From the NCBI GenBank assembly GCA_020634795.1, contig JACKAZ010000004.1, forward strand, positions 62,001 to 126,000: a stretch of 64,000 bases of DNA, written 5' to 3'. Numbering within the stretch: position 1 is the first letter of the stretch; every line of letters starts with the position of its first letter. The notes under the pieces are model-generated. The model was not told the DNA's origin. It saw only the letters and a list, made by a program, of their open reading frames with translations, and did not search any database. Both the position numbers and the translations under genes were made by a program. This DNA comes from Ardenticatenales bacterium. Its GTDB lineage: Bacteria; Chloroflexota; Anaerolineae; Ardenticatenales; Ardenticatenaceae. Positions 45,394 through 53,814 of the stretch are shown piece after piece.

Positions 45394-46230
45394 ATGAGCG
45401 TGACAACACAACAAAAAGAGGTGGTCCAGCAGAGCTTTGCGCAAGTCGTTCCCATTGCCGACCAAGTGGCGGTGCACTTCTACGACCGGTTGTTTCAACT
45501 TGACCCTACCTTGCGCCCGCTCTTCGGCGCGGAAATGAACGAGCAGCGGATGAAGCTGATGCAGACGCTCAACGTGTTGGTGAAGGGTCTGAACAATCTG
45601 ACGGTGCTGGTCCCTGTGTTGCAGCGACTGGCCGTGCGCCACGTCGGCTACGGGGTCCATAGCGACCATTACGCCACGGTGGGAGAGGCCCTGCTTTGGG
45701 CGCTTGAGCACGAGATGGGAGACGCCTTCACCCCAGAGGTGCGCGAGGCGTGGGCCGCTGTCTACCAACTGATCGCGGCGGTGATGATGGAAGCAACAGA
45801 GGCCGTGGCGGGGCCAGACCGACGATCCAATCAGAACAAACGCTTTATGGCGCGCTTCATTGACGGGGTGATGAATCAACAAAAGCTTGAGCTGATTGAC
45901 CGCTACGTGGCCGACGACTTCGTGGAGCATGTGCCCTTCCCGGGTCAAGGGCCGGGCGCGCAGGGGCTGAAGGAGACCATTGCCCACCTCCATGCCGCAT
46001 TTCCGGACACTCATTGGTCGATCGACGAGCAGGTTGCCGAAGGGGAGAACGTCGTCACACGCTTCACGTGGACAGGGAGCCATCAGGGTGACTTTCTCGG
46101 CATCCCCGCCACGGGGAATGCGATTCATCTCTGGGGCGTGGTGATCGATGTCGTGCGCCACGAAAAGTTCTGCGAAAGCCGCCTGATCATGGATATGCCA
46201 ACCCTGATGCAACAGTTAGGACAGGCCTAA
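45394..46230 (+). CDS. Globin-SnoaL (NTF2-like) fusion protein
   Basis: A 278-aa two-domain protein. Residues 1-140 are a flavohemoglobin-type globin: AVHFYDRLFQLDPTLRPLF covers the B-C-CD region, and the heme-ligating F8 His is probably His83 in LAVRHVGYGVHSDHY. Residues 145-275 are a SnoaL/ester-cyclase-like NTF2 domain (NKRFMARFIDGVMNQQKLEL, then DDFVEHVP and FTWTGSHQGDFLGIPATGN). No reductase domain is fused. GGGAGG precedes the ATG. Oxygen or NO binding joined to a small-molecule-binding pocket is inferred; the fusion is unusual. Confidence 0.88.
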   Translation: MSVTTQQKEVVQQSFAQVVPIADQVAVHFYDRLFQLDPTLRPLFGAEMNEQRMKLMQTLNVLVKGLNNLTVLVPVLQRLAVRHVGYGVHSDHYATVGEALLWALEHEMGDAFTPEVREAWAAVYQLIAAVMMEATEAVAGPDRRSNQNKRFMARFIDGVMNQQKLELIDRYVADDFVEHVPFPGQGPGAQGLKETIAHLHAAFPDTHWSIDEQVAEGENVVTRFTWTGSHQGDFLGIPATGNAIHLWGVVIDVVRHEKFCESRLIMDMPTLMQQLGQA

Positions 46231-46426
46231 TGGCGAGGCCGCTGAGAACTCTCTTACCGCAGAAGAGGCCGCCACTCACGGCAGTCCACGGGCTGCGCAA
46301 CCGCGCTTCAAATCACAAATGAAATGTATCCACCTTCGTTATAGCAACCACCAAACGGCAACAGGAAACCTTATGAATCCTCACAACGCGCCCGATACAC
46401 CCACCACCCACCCTCTAGGAAAGGCC

Positions 46427-47902
46427 ATGAACTCTCACAACGCTTCCGATACGACCGACCGCCACGCCATTGTCATTGGCGGCAGCGTGGCGGGGATGCT
46501 CGCCGCGCGTGTCCTCAGCGATTTCTTCGCACGGGTCACCGTGGTCGAGCGTGATCAGTTCCCTGACCAAGCGACCTTCCGCAAAGGGGTTCCCCAAGGG
46601 CGTCATGCCCACGGGCTGCTGGTACGTGGCATCAACATTCTGGAAGAATATTTTCCTGGCTTTGTGGAGGCCTTACTCAAGGACGGGGCACAGTTTGTCA
46701 ACATGGGCAGCGGGGTGACCTTCTATATCGCGGGTAAGCGGCTGCCGTCCTTCGAGTCGGCGCTAGAGTTGCTTTCCTGCAGCCGCCCACTGATCGAACA
46801 TGTCATTCGCCGCAAGCTACAGGATCACACGAATGTGCAAATCCTGTCCGGATGCCGCGTTGAAGGGCTCTGCACGGACGCTGAACAACGCCGTGCTACC
46901 GGGATTCGCTATCGGCAACGTGATGAGGAATCGGGGGCGCTCTCCGAGCTTTCCGCTGATCTGGTCGTCGATGCCAGTGGGCGCCGTTCTCCGTTGCCCA
47001 AATGGTTGGCGCAACTCGGCTACACACCGCCCGAAAGCGTGTCGGTCGATGCCAAGGCGGGCTATGCCAGCCGTCTCTATCGTCTGCCGGCAGGGAAGGG
47101 CGATGTCCCCATGGCTTACTATATGCCCGAGGCACCCCAACAGTCGCGCGGCGGCATTGTGATGCCGATCGAGAGTGACGCGGATGAAAGACTCATTCTG
47201 GTTACCCTGATCGGCCTCAATGGCGATTACCCGCCGTCCGATGCGGCAGAATTTGAAGCGTTTGCGCGTGGCTTACCGGCCTCGCTCTTCAAGACTGTTA
47301 TCGACGGTGCCGAACCGCTCGACGCCCCTTACGGCTATCGACAGGTGGAAAATCGGTTGCGCAAGTACGACAAGCTACCACGCTATCTGGAGGGAGTCGT
47401 CGCCGTCGGCGATTCCGTTTACGCGCTCAACCCCGTCTACGGGCAGGGGATGACGGTGGCCGCACTGGCGAGTCGTGCGCTGCACGAGGAACTTGCCGCT
47501 CACCAAGCGCGGCAGGGGCTGGACGACCTGACGGGGCTGGCCAAGACCTTCCAACGCAAGCTGGCGACGGTCATCGACGCGCCGTGGCAGCTCGCCACGG
47601 GGCAAGATCTACGTTGGCCGGTGGCGGCTGAGGGTCATCAGACGCCAATAGCGACGCGCCTTGTACAGCGTTACTTCGACACCGTACTGCGAACCATGCC
47701 CGGCGACACGGTCGTGGCTGAAGCCTTCTTCCATGTGCAAAATATGCTCAAGCCACCGACCACACTCTTCCATCCCACTGTCGTCTATCGGGTGTTGCGG
47801 GCGCGGCGGGCGACTCGTAGGATGCCGCTCGAGGCGTCGCGTGCCCCCCGGAGAAGGGTGGCGGACGAGACCGCCGAACGGTCGCTGGAAAAGGTAAGCT
47901 GA
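46427..47902 (+). CDS. FAD-dependent monooxygenase/epoxidase-like oxidoreductase
   Basis: A 491-aa flavoprotein. HAIVIGGSVAGMLAARVL is the FAD-binding Rossmann motif, followed by VVERD (about residue 40) and QGRHAHGLL. GVVAVGDSVYALNPVYGQGM is the second FAD motif of PHBH-type monooxygenases. ATG 46427 has an AGGAAAGG ribosome binding site. A second ATG with its own AGGAAACC lies 54 bases upstream in frame and gives a near-duplicate N-terminus. It stands between the globin fusion and the alpha/beta hydrolase. The substrate is unknown. Confidence 0.88.
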   Translation: MNSHNASDTTDRHAIVIGGSVAGMLAARVLSDFFARVTVVERDQFPDQATFRKGVPQGRHAHGLLVRGINILEEYFPGFVEALLKDGAQFVNMGSGVTFYIAGKRLPSFESALELLSCSRPLIEHVIRRKLQDHTNVQILSGCRVEGLCTDAEQRRATGIRYRQRDEESGALSELSADLVVDASGRRSPLPKWLAQLGYTPPESVSVDAKAGYASRLYRLPAGKGDVPMAYYMPEAPQQSRGGIVMPIESDADERLILVTLIGLNGDYPPSDAAEFEAFARGLPASLFKTVIDGAEPLDAPYGYRQVENRLRKYDKLPRYLEGVVAVGDSVYALNPVYGQGMTVAALASRALHEELAAHQARQGLDDLTGLAKTFQRKLATVIDAPWQLATGQDLRWPVAAEGHQTPIATRLVQRYFDTVLRTMPGDTVVAEAFFHVQNMLKPPTTLFHPTVVYRVLRARRATRRMPLEASRAPRRRVADETAERSLEKVS

Positions 47903-47952
47903 CCCTTACGGCCAACCCCAACAGATCGCTGCCGCCTTGTGCGCAAGGCCGT

Positions 47953-47994
47953 AAAGCCCCTCTCTTTTGAAACAAGGAGAGGGGCTTTGGTTTT
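47953..47994 (+). terminator. Intrinsic terminator after the FAD oxidoreductase gene
   Basis: AAAGCCCCTCTC (47953-47964) pairs perfectly with GAGAGGGGCTTT (47977-47988), then GGTTTT. Confidence 0.88.
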
Positions 47995-48538
47995 GCCTCG
48001 CTGAAAAATCGTTGCCCATGGGACAATCGAGGCCGTGCCCTTCATCCCATTCAACGCCGCGCCCCGGCCCATCTCTTGATATGGGGAGCTGCCACATCCC
48101 GATTCCGCTGATGCGGCTCCCCGCTGCGATGACCCGTTTGGGACGGCTCCCTCCCTCGTCAAGCATTGTTTTCTGGTGCCCCGCCCGCCAACGTGCTGCC
48201 GCGCGGAGGCACGATGCCTTTTGCCGCGCTCCATACATGGCCCCCTCTGCGCGGCCCTGCGTTGTGGGGCGGGGTGATTCGCACTCTTTTCTCCGCCTCT
48301 TTTCCCACCGAGCGGGTGGCGAATGTAGGCGGGGCGCTCAAAGCGGGAACAACGTGCAATGCTGTGCCGCTCTCTTCTGTCATGTGGAGTCCTTCTTTTC
48401 AGAGGGATAGGATACAACTGCTATAGTCTGCCTTAGGCAAAGGGATCTCAGTCGGAATCAGGCGCCGTGAGCAAGGGGCGATTCAAAAAGACGGCCCCCA
48501 CCGGTCGGCGCACGGCCACCAACAAGGGTAAATCCATC
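47995..48538. other. Intergenic with GC-rich interspersed repeat
   Basis: More than 500 bases with frames open on both strands but no credible protein. Bases 48213-48281 align with 50932-51000 (sharing TTTTGCCGCGCT and GCGTTGT.G.GCGGGG). It also contains the TTTCCCACC...GGGTGG element at 48301-48319. Confidence 0.55.
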
Positions 48539-49396
48539 ATGAACCAGCACTATATCGAAACCAATGGCATCCGTTTGAACGTTGTCCAAGAGGGGCCGAA
48601 CGACGGGCCGCTGGTCATTCTGTTGCATGGCTTCCCCGAGTTCGCCTATGGCTGGCGGCGGCAGATTCCTTTCCTCGCCACGGCGGGCTATCGCGTCTGG
48701 GCACCTGATCAGCGGGGCTACAACCTCAGTGATAAACCGGAGGGAATCGGGGCCTACACCCTTGATGAATTAGCGGCCGATGTGGTCGGTCTGATCGATG
48801 CAGCGGGGCAGAAGCAGGCCTTTCTGGTCGGACACGACTGGGGCGCAGCGGTCGCGTGGCAGGTGGCTGCCCGATATCCCGATCGGCTGGCGAAGATGGT
48901 CATCATGAATGTTCCCCATGGCGCGGTCATGCAGAAGCAGTTGCGGAACAGTCTCACCCAGCTACGCAAGAGCTGGTACATCTTCTTCTTCCAGCTTCCG
49001 TGGTTGCCGGAGCGCATGGCCCGCCTCTGGAATTGGAAGGGGATTGAACAAGCCCTGATATCAAGCAGCCGATCCGGCACCTTTACCGCCAGCGATCTGG
49101 CGCACTACCGTCAAGCGTGGTCCCAGCCACATGCCTTCCAATCGATGGTCAACTGGTATCGGGCCGTGATCCAGAAGCCGCCCCAACGCACTGCTGGCCC
49201 GCGCATCACCGTGCCGACGTTGCTCATCTGGGGCGTGCAAGACAAGTTCTTAGGGCGAGAGATGGCCGCACCGAGCATTGAGCGCTGTGATGACGGACAC
49301 CTCGTCTTCATCGAAGAAGCAACCCATTGGGTGCAGCACGAAGAAGCAGCGCGGGTCAACGAATTGATCGCGGACTTTCTACGCGACAGCGGGTAA
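48539..49396 (+). CDS. Alpha/beta hydrolase, epoxide-hydrolase/dehalogenase type
   Basis: A 285-aa alpha/beta hydrolase starting at ATG 48539. HGFPEF (30-35) is the oxyanion-hole motif, GHDWGAAVAW places the nucleophile Asp100, and THWVQHEE places the catalytic His263. An Asp nucleophile instead of Ser points to an epoxide hydrolase, haloalkane dehalogenase or fluoroacetate dehalogenase. Paired with the upstream FAD monooxygenase/epoxidase, epoxide opening is an attractive but unproven role. A broken SnoaL gene follows 25 bases later. Confidence 0.88.
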   Translation: MNQHYIETNGIRLNVVQEGPNDGPLVILLHGFPEFAYGWRRQIPFLATAGYRVWAPDQRGYNLSDKPEGIGAYTLDELAADVVGLIDAAGQKQAFLVGHDWGAAVAWQVAARYPDRLAKMVIMNVPHGAVMQKQLRNSLTQLRKSWYIFFFQLPWLPERMARLWNWKGIEQALISSSRSGTFTASDLAHYRQAWSQPHAFQSMVNWYRAVIQKPPQRTAGPRITVPTLLIWGVQDKFLGREMAAPSIERCDDGHLVFIEEATHWVQHEEAARVNELIADFLRDSG

Positions 49397-49421
49397 CGAG
49401 ACCGCTGCACGGGGAGAAATA

Positions 49422-49645
49422 ATGGATCCGCCCCATGAGATTCGCGCGTTGTTGCAGGCGGGCTATACCGCGCGTGACGTTGCTCGCGTGGATGCCTTAT
49501 GCCACTGTTCACCGAGGACGTTGAGGTGATTGGCACCAACGGGGTCAGGCCGGGCGAGGCGGAGTGGTACACGAACCGCGAGGCGGCCAAGAAATGGCTG
49601 GAGGGCGATTGGGAGGGATGGGGCGATCTGCGATTGGCTCTGTAA
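49422..49645 (+). pseudogene. Frameshifted, truncated SnoaL-like gene
   Basis: ATG 49422 behind GGGGAG encodes EIRALLQAGYTARDVARVDA, then the frame fails. After a one-base shift near 49497 the reading continues as LFTEDVEVIGTNGVRPGEAE and WYTNREAAKKWLEGDWEGWG, ending at TAA 49643-49645. This is the N-terminal half of an NTF2-like/SnoaL protein, a family otherwise seen here fused to the globin. The C-terminal strands are absent. Confidence 0.75.
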
Positions 49646-50046
49646 AACGCCCCGATTCGCGCTAGGGGTGACGTCGGCGGGGTAGCGCTCACTGCCACGG
49701 TGTCGCAGCAAGCGGTGACTCGTCAAGCGAAAGGGTAGGGCGCTGAGACCGGTCTCGTCGATGATCAATCGACTATCGACGCCCAATCATCGCACGTTTT
49801 CCTATGTCTTGGCAAGGCGTACGTAATATTTGCTATGTATTGTGACCTAACCCAGTCAGAGGGATGAGAGGTCGCTGATTTCCGATAGGCGGGCTGGCCG
49901 AGCGTTGCCCATCAAGCCCGCCTCTGTGAAACACTTTCGGGGGTAGCGGTGACCTCATCCCCAAGCTGTCCGGCGGCCTCTGGCGCCGGTCCGTTTCTTG
50001 GGGCGCTGATAAACGATAGGAACATAGAGAAAAGGAAAGAAAAGCA
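49646..50046. other. Upstream region of the heliorhodopsin gene
   Basis: 401 bases without a gene. A perfect 9-base inverted repeat, AGGCGGGCT (49887-49895) / AGCCCGCCT (49915-49923), lies about 125 bases before the start codon with no T tract, so it is more likely a binding site or leader hairpin than a terminator. An AGGAAAGAAAAGC purine tract precedes the ATG. Confidence 0.5.
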
Positions 50047-50832
50047 ATGACTGACACATCCGTCTTGACGGATAAGCGGTTCACGAGTCTCAAACGATTC
50101 AATCTCATCATGGGTTTCTTGCATCTGATCCAAGGCGTTTTTATGATCGTGGTAAGTAATGACACGACCTACCCGATCTATACCAACTACCTGAACTTCG
50201 ATCCGGCTACGTTCACCTTACAGCCGAATTCACAGCTCTTTTATGAGTTACCCTTCGGTCCAGCGGTGGCGATGTTCTTGCTCATTTCCGCGGTGGCCCA
50301 TTTCTATCTGGCCACGATTGGCTATCGGCGTTATGTAGCGAATCTACAGAAGGGGATGAATCCTGTTCGCTTCTATGAATACGCCCTCAGTTCCTCGCTC
50401 ATGATCGTCCTGATCGGTATGCTGATCGGCCTTTGGGATCTCGGTGCCATCCTGTTGCTCTTCACGCTCAATGCCACGATGAACCTCTTTGGCATCATGA
50501 TGGAACTACACAATCAGCATACCCAAAAAACTGATTGGCGCGCGTTCATCTATGGCTGTATCGCGGGCTTTGTCCCGTGGGTCGTCGTCACGCTCTATTT
50601 TGTGGGTGCGGTGAACTCGGGTGAGGCCAAGCCCCCCGATTTTGTCTACATCATCATTCCCACCCTCTTCGTATTCTTCAACATCTTTGCCATCAATATG
50701 GTGTTGCAATACAAAAAGGTGGGTCGGTGGAAGGATTACCTCTTTGGCGAACGGGTTTACATCATCCTCAGCCTCACCGCGAAATCACTGCTCTGCTGGT
50801 TAATTTGGACCGGCACGCTGGCTCCCATCTAG
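50047..50832 (+). CDS. Heliorhodopsin
   Basis: A 261-aa seven-helix membrane protein of the heliorhodopsin family, which binds retinal in an orientation inverted relative to type 1 rhodopsins. LSLTAKSLL places the Schiff-base Lys246 in helix 7, and RFYEYALSSSLMI places counterion Glu111 in helix 3. His26 and His85 match the two inner histidines known from 48C12 (His23, His80; its Glu107 and Lys241). FGCIAG-like and VLQYKKVGRWKDYLFGER segments are diagnostic. No pump motif is present. Neither a retinal-forming oxygenase nor carotenoid genes are in the window. The signalling partner is unknown. Confidence 0.95.
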   Translation: MTDTSVLTDKRFTSLKRFNLIMGFLHLIQGVFMIVVSNDTTYPIYTNYLNFDPATFTLQPNSQLFYELPFGPAVAMFLLISAVAHFYLATIGYRRYVANLQKGMNPVRFYEYALSSSLMIVLIGMLIGLWDLGAILLLFTLNATMNLFGIMMELHNQHTQKTDWRAFIYGCIAGFVPWVVVTLYFVGAVNSGEAKPPDFVYIIIPTLFVFFNIFAINMVLQYKKVGRWKDYLFGERVYIILSLTAKSLLCWLIWTGTLAPI

Positions 50833-51066
50833 CACGACGCGCTGCGCCTCCGCCGTGCTGAGGACCAAGCGCAGGGCCGGTTGCCCACGAGCGCCTACCC
50901 CGCTCCCCAACGCCCCACCGCGCTGGGGGGCGCTGCGTTTTGCCGCGCTCAAGCAATGCCCCTCACCGCGGCGCGGCGTTGTAGCGCGGGGGATCTGCGC
51001 TGCATTCGGCAGCGCAAGGTCAACGGGGATGACGCGGAAATAGCGGGGGCGGACTATTGCCTTTGA

Positions 51067-53046
51067 TCAACATAGACCTTCTCTCATCCGTTCCAGCTCC
51101 GCCAGCCACAGCGCCGCCTGCGCATCGCTCGGCATCCGCCAATCGGCGCGGGGCGAGAGTGAGACAGAGCCGACCTTCGGCCCATCCGGCATGGCGGAGC
51201 GCTTGTATTGACTGCCGATGAAGCGTTGGTAGAAGCGGCGTAGCCAGTGGAGGATCGTGGACTCGTCGTAGCGGCCTTCAAAGGCGAGGCCCGCCAGGTA
51301 AAAGACTTTGCGGGGCGGCATACCGTAGCGCACCACGTAGAAGAGGAAGAAGTCGTTCAGATCGTAGGGGCCGATGCTCTCCTCGGTCTTCTGCGCCAAT
51401 TGACCCTCTTTGTCCAGCGGCAACAGTTCGGGGGTGATCGGCGTTGCCACGATGTCGTGCAAGGTGGCAGCAGTCTCGCCCTCGTATTGCGTCTCCGCCA
51501 CCCACTGCACCAAGTAGCGCACCAGTGTCTTCGGCACCCCGGCGTCGACGTTGTACATGCTCATGTGATCGGCGTTGAAGGTCATCCAGCCGAGCGCCAG
51601 TTCGGAGAGATCGCCCGTGCCCACGACGAAGCCACCGACTTGGTTGGCCACATCCATCAGAATCTGGGTCCGCTCGCGGGCTTGGGCATTCTCGTAGGTG
51701 ACATCGTGCTGCTGCGGGTCGTGGCCGATGTCCGCGAAATGCTGGACCACCGCGTCGTGGATCGGGACGATGCGCAGCGTCACGCCGAGCTGCTCGGCCA
51801 ACCGCTCGGCATTGCCGCGGGTGCGCGCCGTGGTGCCAAAGCCCGGCATTGTGATCGCGACGATTCCCGCGCGGTCCAGGCCGAGTCGATCAAAGGCACG
51901 CACGGTGACAAGCAGCGCCAACGTCGAATCCAGGCCGCCCGAAACCCCGATCGTCACATGCTTCACGCCGACGTGGGCCAGCCGCTTCGCCAGCGCGGTC
52001 GACTGGATGGCAAAGATTTCTTCGCAATGGTCAGCGCGACGGGCGGTATCCTGCGGCACGAAGGGACTCTGGGACAGGGGGCGGTTGCGTAAGATCGTCG
52101 GCGCGGGGGCATCGGCGTGGGCTAGGTTGAAGGGGATGCGCCGCACTGGGCCGCGTGGTCGTTGATCCCCAAAGGTGCTGTTTTCCAGCCGTTCGTGACT
52201 GAGGCGCTGCAAATCCAGATCGGCAACCACCCATTGCGTCTCGAACTGGAAGCGCTCACTTTCGACCAGCAGCGTCCCATCTTCCGCGATCAGACAATGG
52301 CCGCTCCAGACAGTGTCGGTCGTCGATTCGTTGGGGCCCGCGCCCGCGTAGCAATAGGCCGCCAGACAACGGGCCGACTGCTGCTTGACCAGCGCTCGCC
52401 GGTAGCCGACCTTCCCCAATACTTCGTTGCTGGCCGACGGGTTGAGCAGCACCGTCGCGCCGTGCAGTGCCAGGTTGCCGCTGGGCGGTTCCACCGCCCA
52501 CAAATCCTCGCAGATTTCGATGCCGATCGTGGCCCCTGCCACGTTGGCCGCATCAAACAGTAGATCCACGCCGAACGGCACCGCTTCTGCGCCAATCCTC
52601 ACCCGCTGGTCGACGATCTCCGCGCCGCTGCTGAACCAGCGTGCTTCGTAGAATTCGCGGTAATTCGGCAGCCAGCTTTTCGGCACGATGCCGAGGATGC
52701 GCCCCTCCGCCAAGAATGCCGCCACGTTGAAGAGTCGCCCGTCGACCGCCAACGGCAGCCCCACCGCCATCGCCAGCCCATGGGTGGCGGTAACGTCGGC
52801 CAAGGGGGGCAGCGCGGCCCGCGTTGCCTCCAGCAGCGTGTGCTGGAAGAAGAGATCGCCACAACTGTAGCCCGTCACCGACAGCTCGGGTGTGAGCAGC
52901 AGTTGCACGCCCTCGTCGGCGGCCTGCGCGGCGCTCTGGATGAGCTGCGCCACATTGAAGGCCACATCGGCGACGCGAAGCGCGGGGGCGGCGGCGGCGA
53001 CCCGCAGCAGGCCGAGTTGGCTGCGGGTGAGGGGAAAGGCGGCCAT
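51067..53046 (-). CDS. nadE: Glutamine-dependent NAD(+) synthetase
   Basis: A 659-aa two-domain enzyme that makes NAD from deamido-NAD using glutamine. The N-terminal nitrilase-type glutaminase has the Glu54-Lys123-Cys179 triad (LTPELSVTGY, VPKSWLPNY, GIEICEDLW). The C-terminal synthetase has the PP-loop SGGLDST at 369-375 and GTGDLSELALGW. The length fits the ~650-680-aa glutamine-dependent class. It is a single gene. Its product and the kynureninase at the left end both belong to pathways around NAD, but they are 50 kb apart. Confidence 0.96.
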   Translation of the reverse strand: MAAFPLTRSQLGLLRVAAAAPALRVADVAFNVAQLIQSAAQAADEGVQLLLTPELSVTGYSCGDLFFQHTLLEATRAALPPLADVTATHGLAMAVGLPLAVDGRLFNVAAFLAEGRILGIVPKSWLPNYREFYEARWFSSGAEIVDQRVRIGAEAVPFGVDLLFDAANVAGATIGIEICEDLWAVEPPSGNLALHGATVLLNPSASNEVLGKVGYRRALVKQQSARCLAAYCYAGAGPNESTTDTVWSGHCLIAEDGTLLVESERFQFETQWVVADLDLQRLSHERLENSTFGDQRPRGPVRRIPFNLAHADAPAPTILRNRPLSQSPFVPQDTARRADHCEEIFAIQSTALAKRLAHVGVKHVTIGVSGGLDSTLALLVTVRAFDRLGLDRAGIVAITMPGFGTTARTRGNAERLAEQLGVTLRIVPIHDAVVQHFADIGHDPQQHDVTYENAQARERTQILMDVANQVGGFVVGTGDLSELALGWMTFNADHMSMYNVDAGVPKTLVRYLVQWVAETQYEGETAATLHDIVATPITPELLPLDKEGQLAQKTEESIGPYDLNDFFLFYVVRYGMPPRKVFYLAGLAFEGRYDESTILHWLRRFYQRFIGSQYKRSAMPDGPKVGSVSLSPRADWRMPSDAQAALWLAELERMREGLC

Positions 53047-53124
53047 AGCTTATTCCTCTGGATAGGCACAGAATGTTGGGGCGAGTATACCATCAGCGCG
53101 TTTTGCCGTCACGAGCGCAAAAAC

Positions 53125-53151
53125 AAAAGGGCGACAGCTAGTCGCCCTTTT
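53125..53151 (-). terminator. Terminator after msrB
   Basis: AAAAGGGCGAC (53125-53135) pairs with GTCGCCCTTTT (53141-53151). On the minus strand the stem is followed by GTTTTT, as expected for the end of the msrB transcript. Confidence 0.88.
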
Positions 53152-53170
53152 ACGGTTATGCACGGCACGG

Positions 53171-53581
53171 TTACGCCTCGGGGTCGTCATTGGTTTCAAA
53201 GTCGAGCGCCACGCCGTTGTTGCAGTAGCGCAAGCCGGTGGGTCGCGGCCCATCGTCGAAGACGTGGCCCTGGTGACCGCCACAGCGCGAACAGTGGTAT
53301 TCGGTGCGGGGCAGAATCAGCTTCCAATCGCGCTTCGTTTCCAGTGCCCCCTCGATCGGGGCATAGAAGCTGGGCCAACCGGAACCGCTTTCGTATTTCG
53401 TCTCCGACCTGAAGAGCGGCTGACCGCAGCCCGCGCACTTATAGACCCCCTCACGCTTTTCGTGGTTCAACGGGCTGCTGCCCGCCCGCTCCGTCCCCTC
53501 GCGGCGCAGCACGTTGTAGCGCTCTGGGTCGAGTTCGTCCCGCCATTCCGCATCGCTTTTCTTGATTTCGTAATCGCTCAT
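53171..53581 (-). CDS. msrB: Peptide-methionine (R)-S-oxide reductase MsrB
   Basis: A 136-aa MsrB that reduces methionine-R-sulfoxide in proteins. ATG 53581 is used, with GGAGGG upstream. Zinc cysteines are Cys49, Cys52, Cys97 and Cys100; SGSGWPSFYAP and GGHQGHVFDDGP are signature motifs; catalytic Cys120 lies in LRYCNNGVAL, where many homologues have RYCINS. It has no signal peptide and is probably cytoplasmic. It ends at a good terminator. Confidence 0.97.
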   Translation of the reverse strand: MSDYEIKKSDAEWRDELDPERYNVLRREGTERAGSSPLNHEKREGVYKCAGCGQPLFRSETKYESGSGWPSFYAPIEGALETKRDWKLILPRTEYHCSRCGGHQGHVFDDGPRPTGLRYCNNGVALDFETNDDPEA

Positions 53582-53814
53582 CCCATCCCTCCTATCGGTC
53601 AAACCATTGCTACGGATATTGTAGCATAAGCGCGCGCTAGGCAGTCGAGCACAATGTGACGTTCAATCCAAGGCAGATGATCGGTGTGGCTATCTGTGGA
53701 CAGTCCCGGTTGCACGCCACGGGCCGATAAAAGGCGGCAAGCGCTTGGGGCGCCCAACTCGTGCGTACTCCCCCCTACGCGGCTTTGGCGCGTGGCCACC
53801 GTTTCCCCTACCCC

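Noticed and set aside
47785..48417. 210-codon minus-strand open frame after the FAD oxidoreductase
   Set aside because: It covers a strong plus-strand terminator and a dispersed repeat; composition is random.
50855..51066. Small frames after heliorhodopsin that might encode a partner protein
   Set aside because: They lie in a dispersed GC-rich repeat shared with 48213-48281 and have low-complexity translations.
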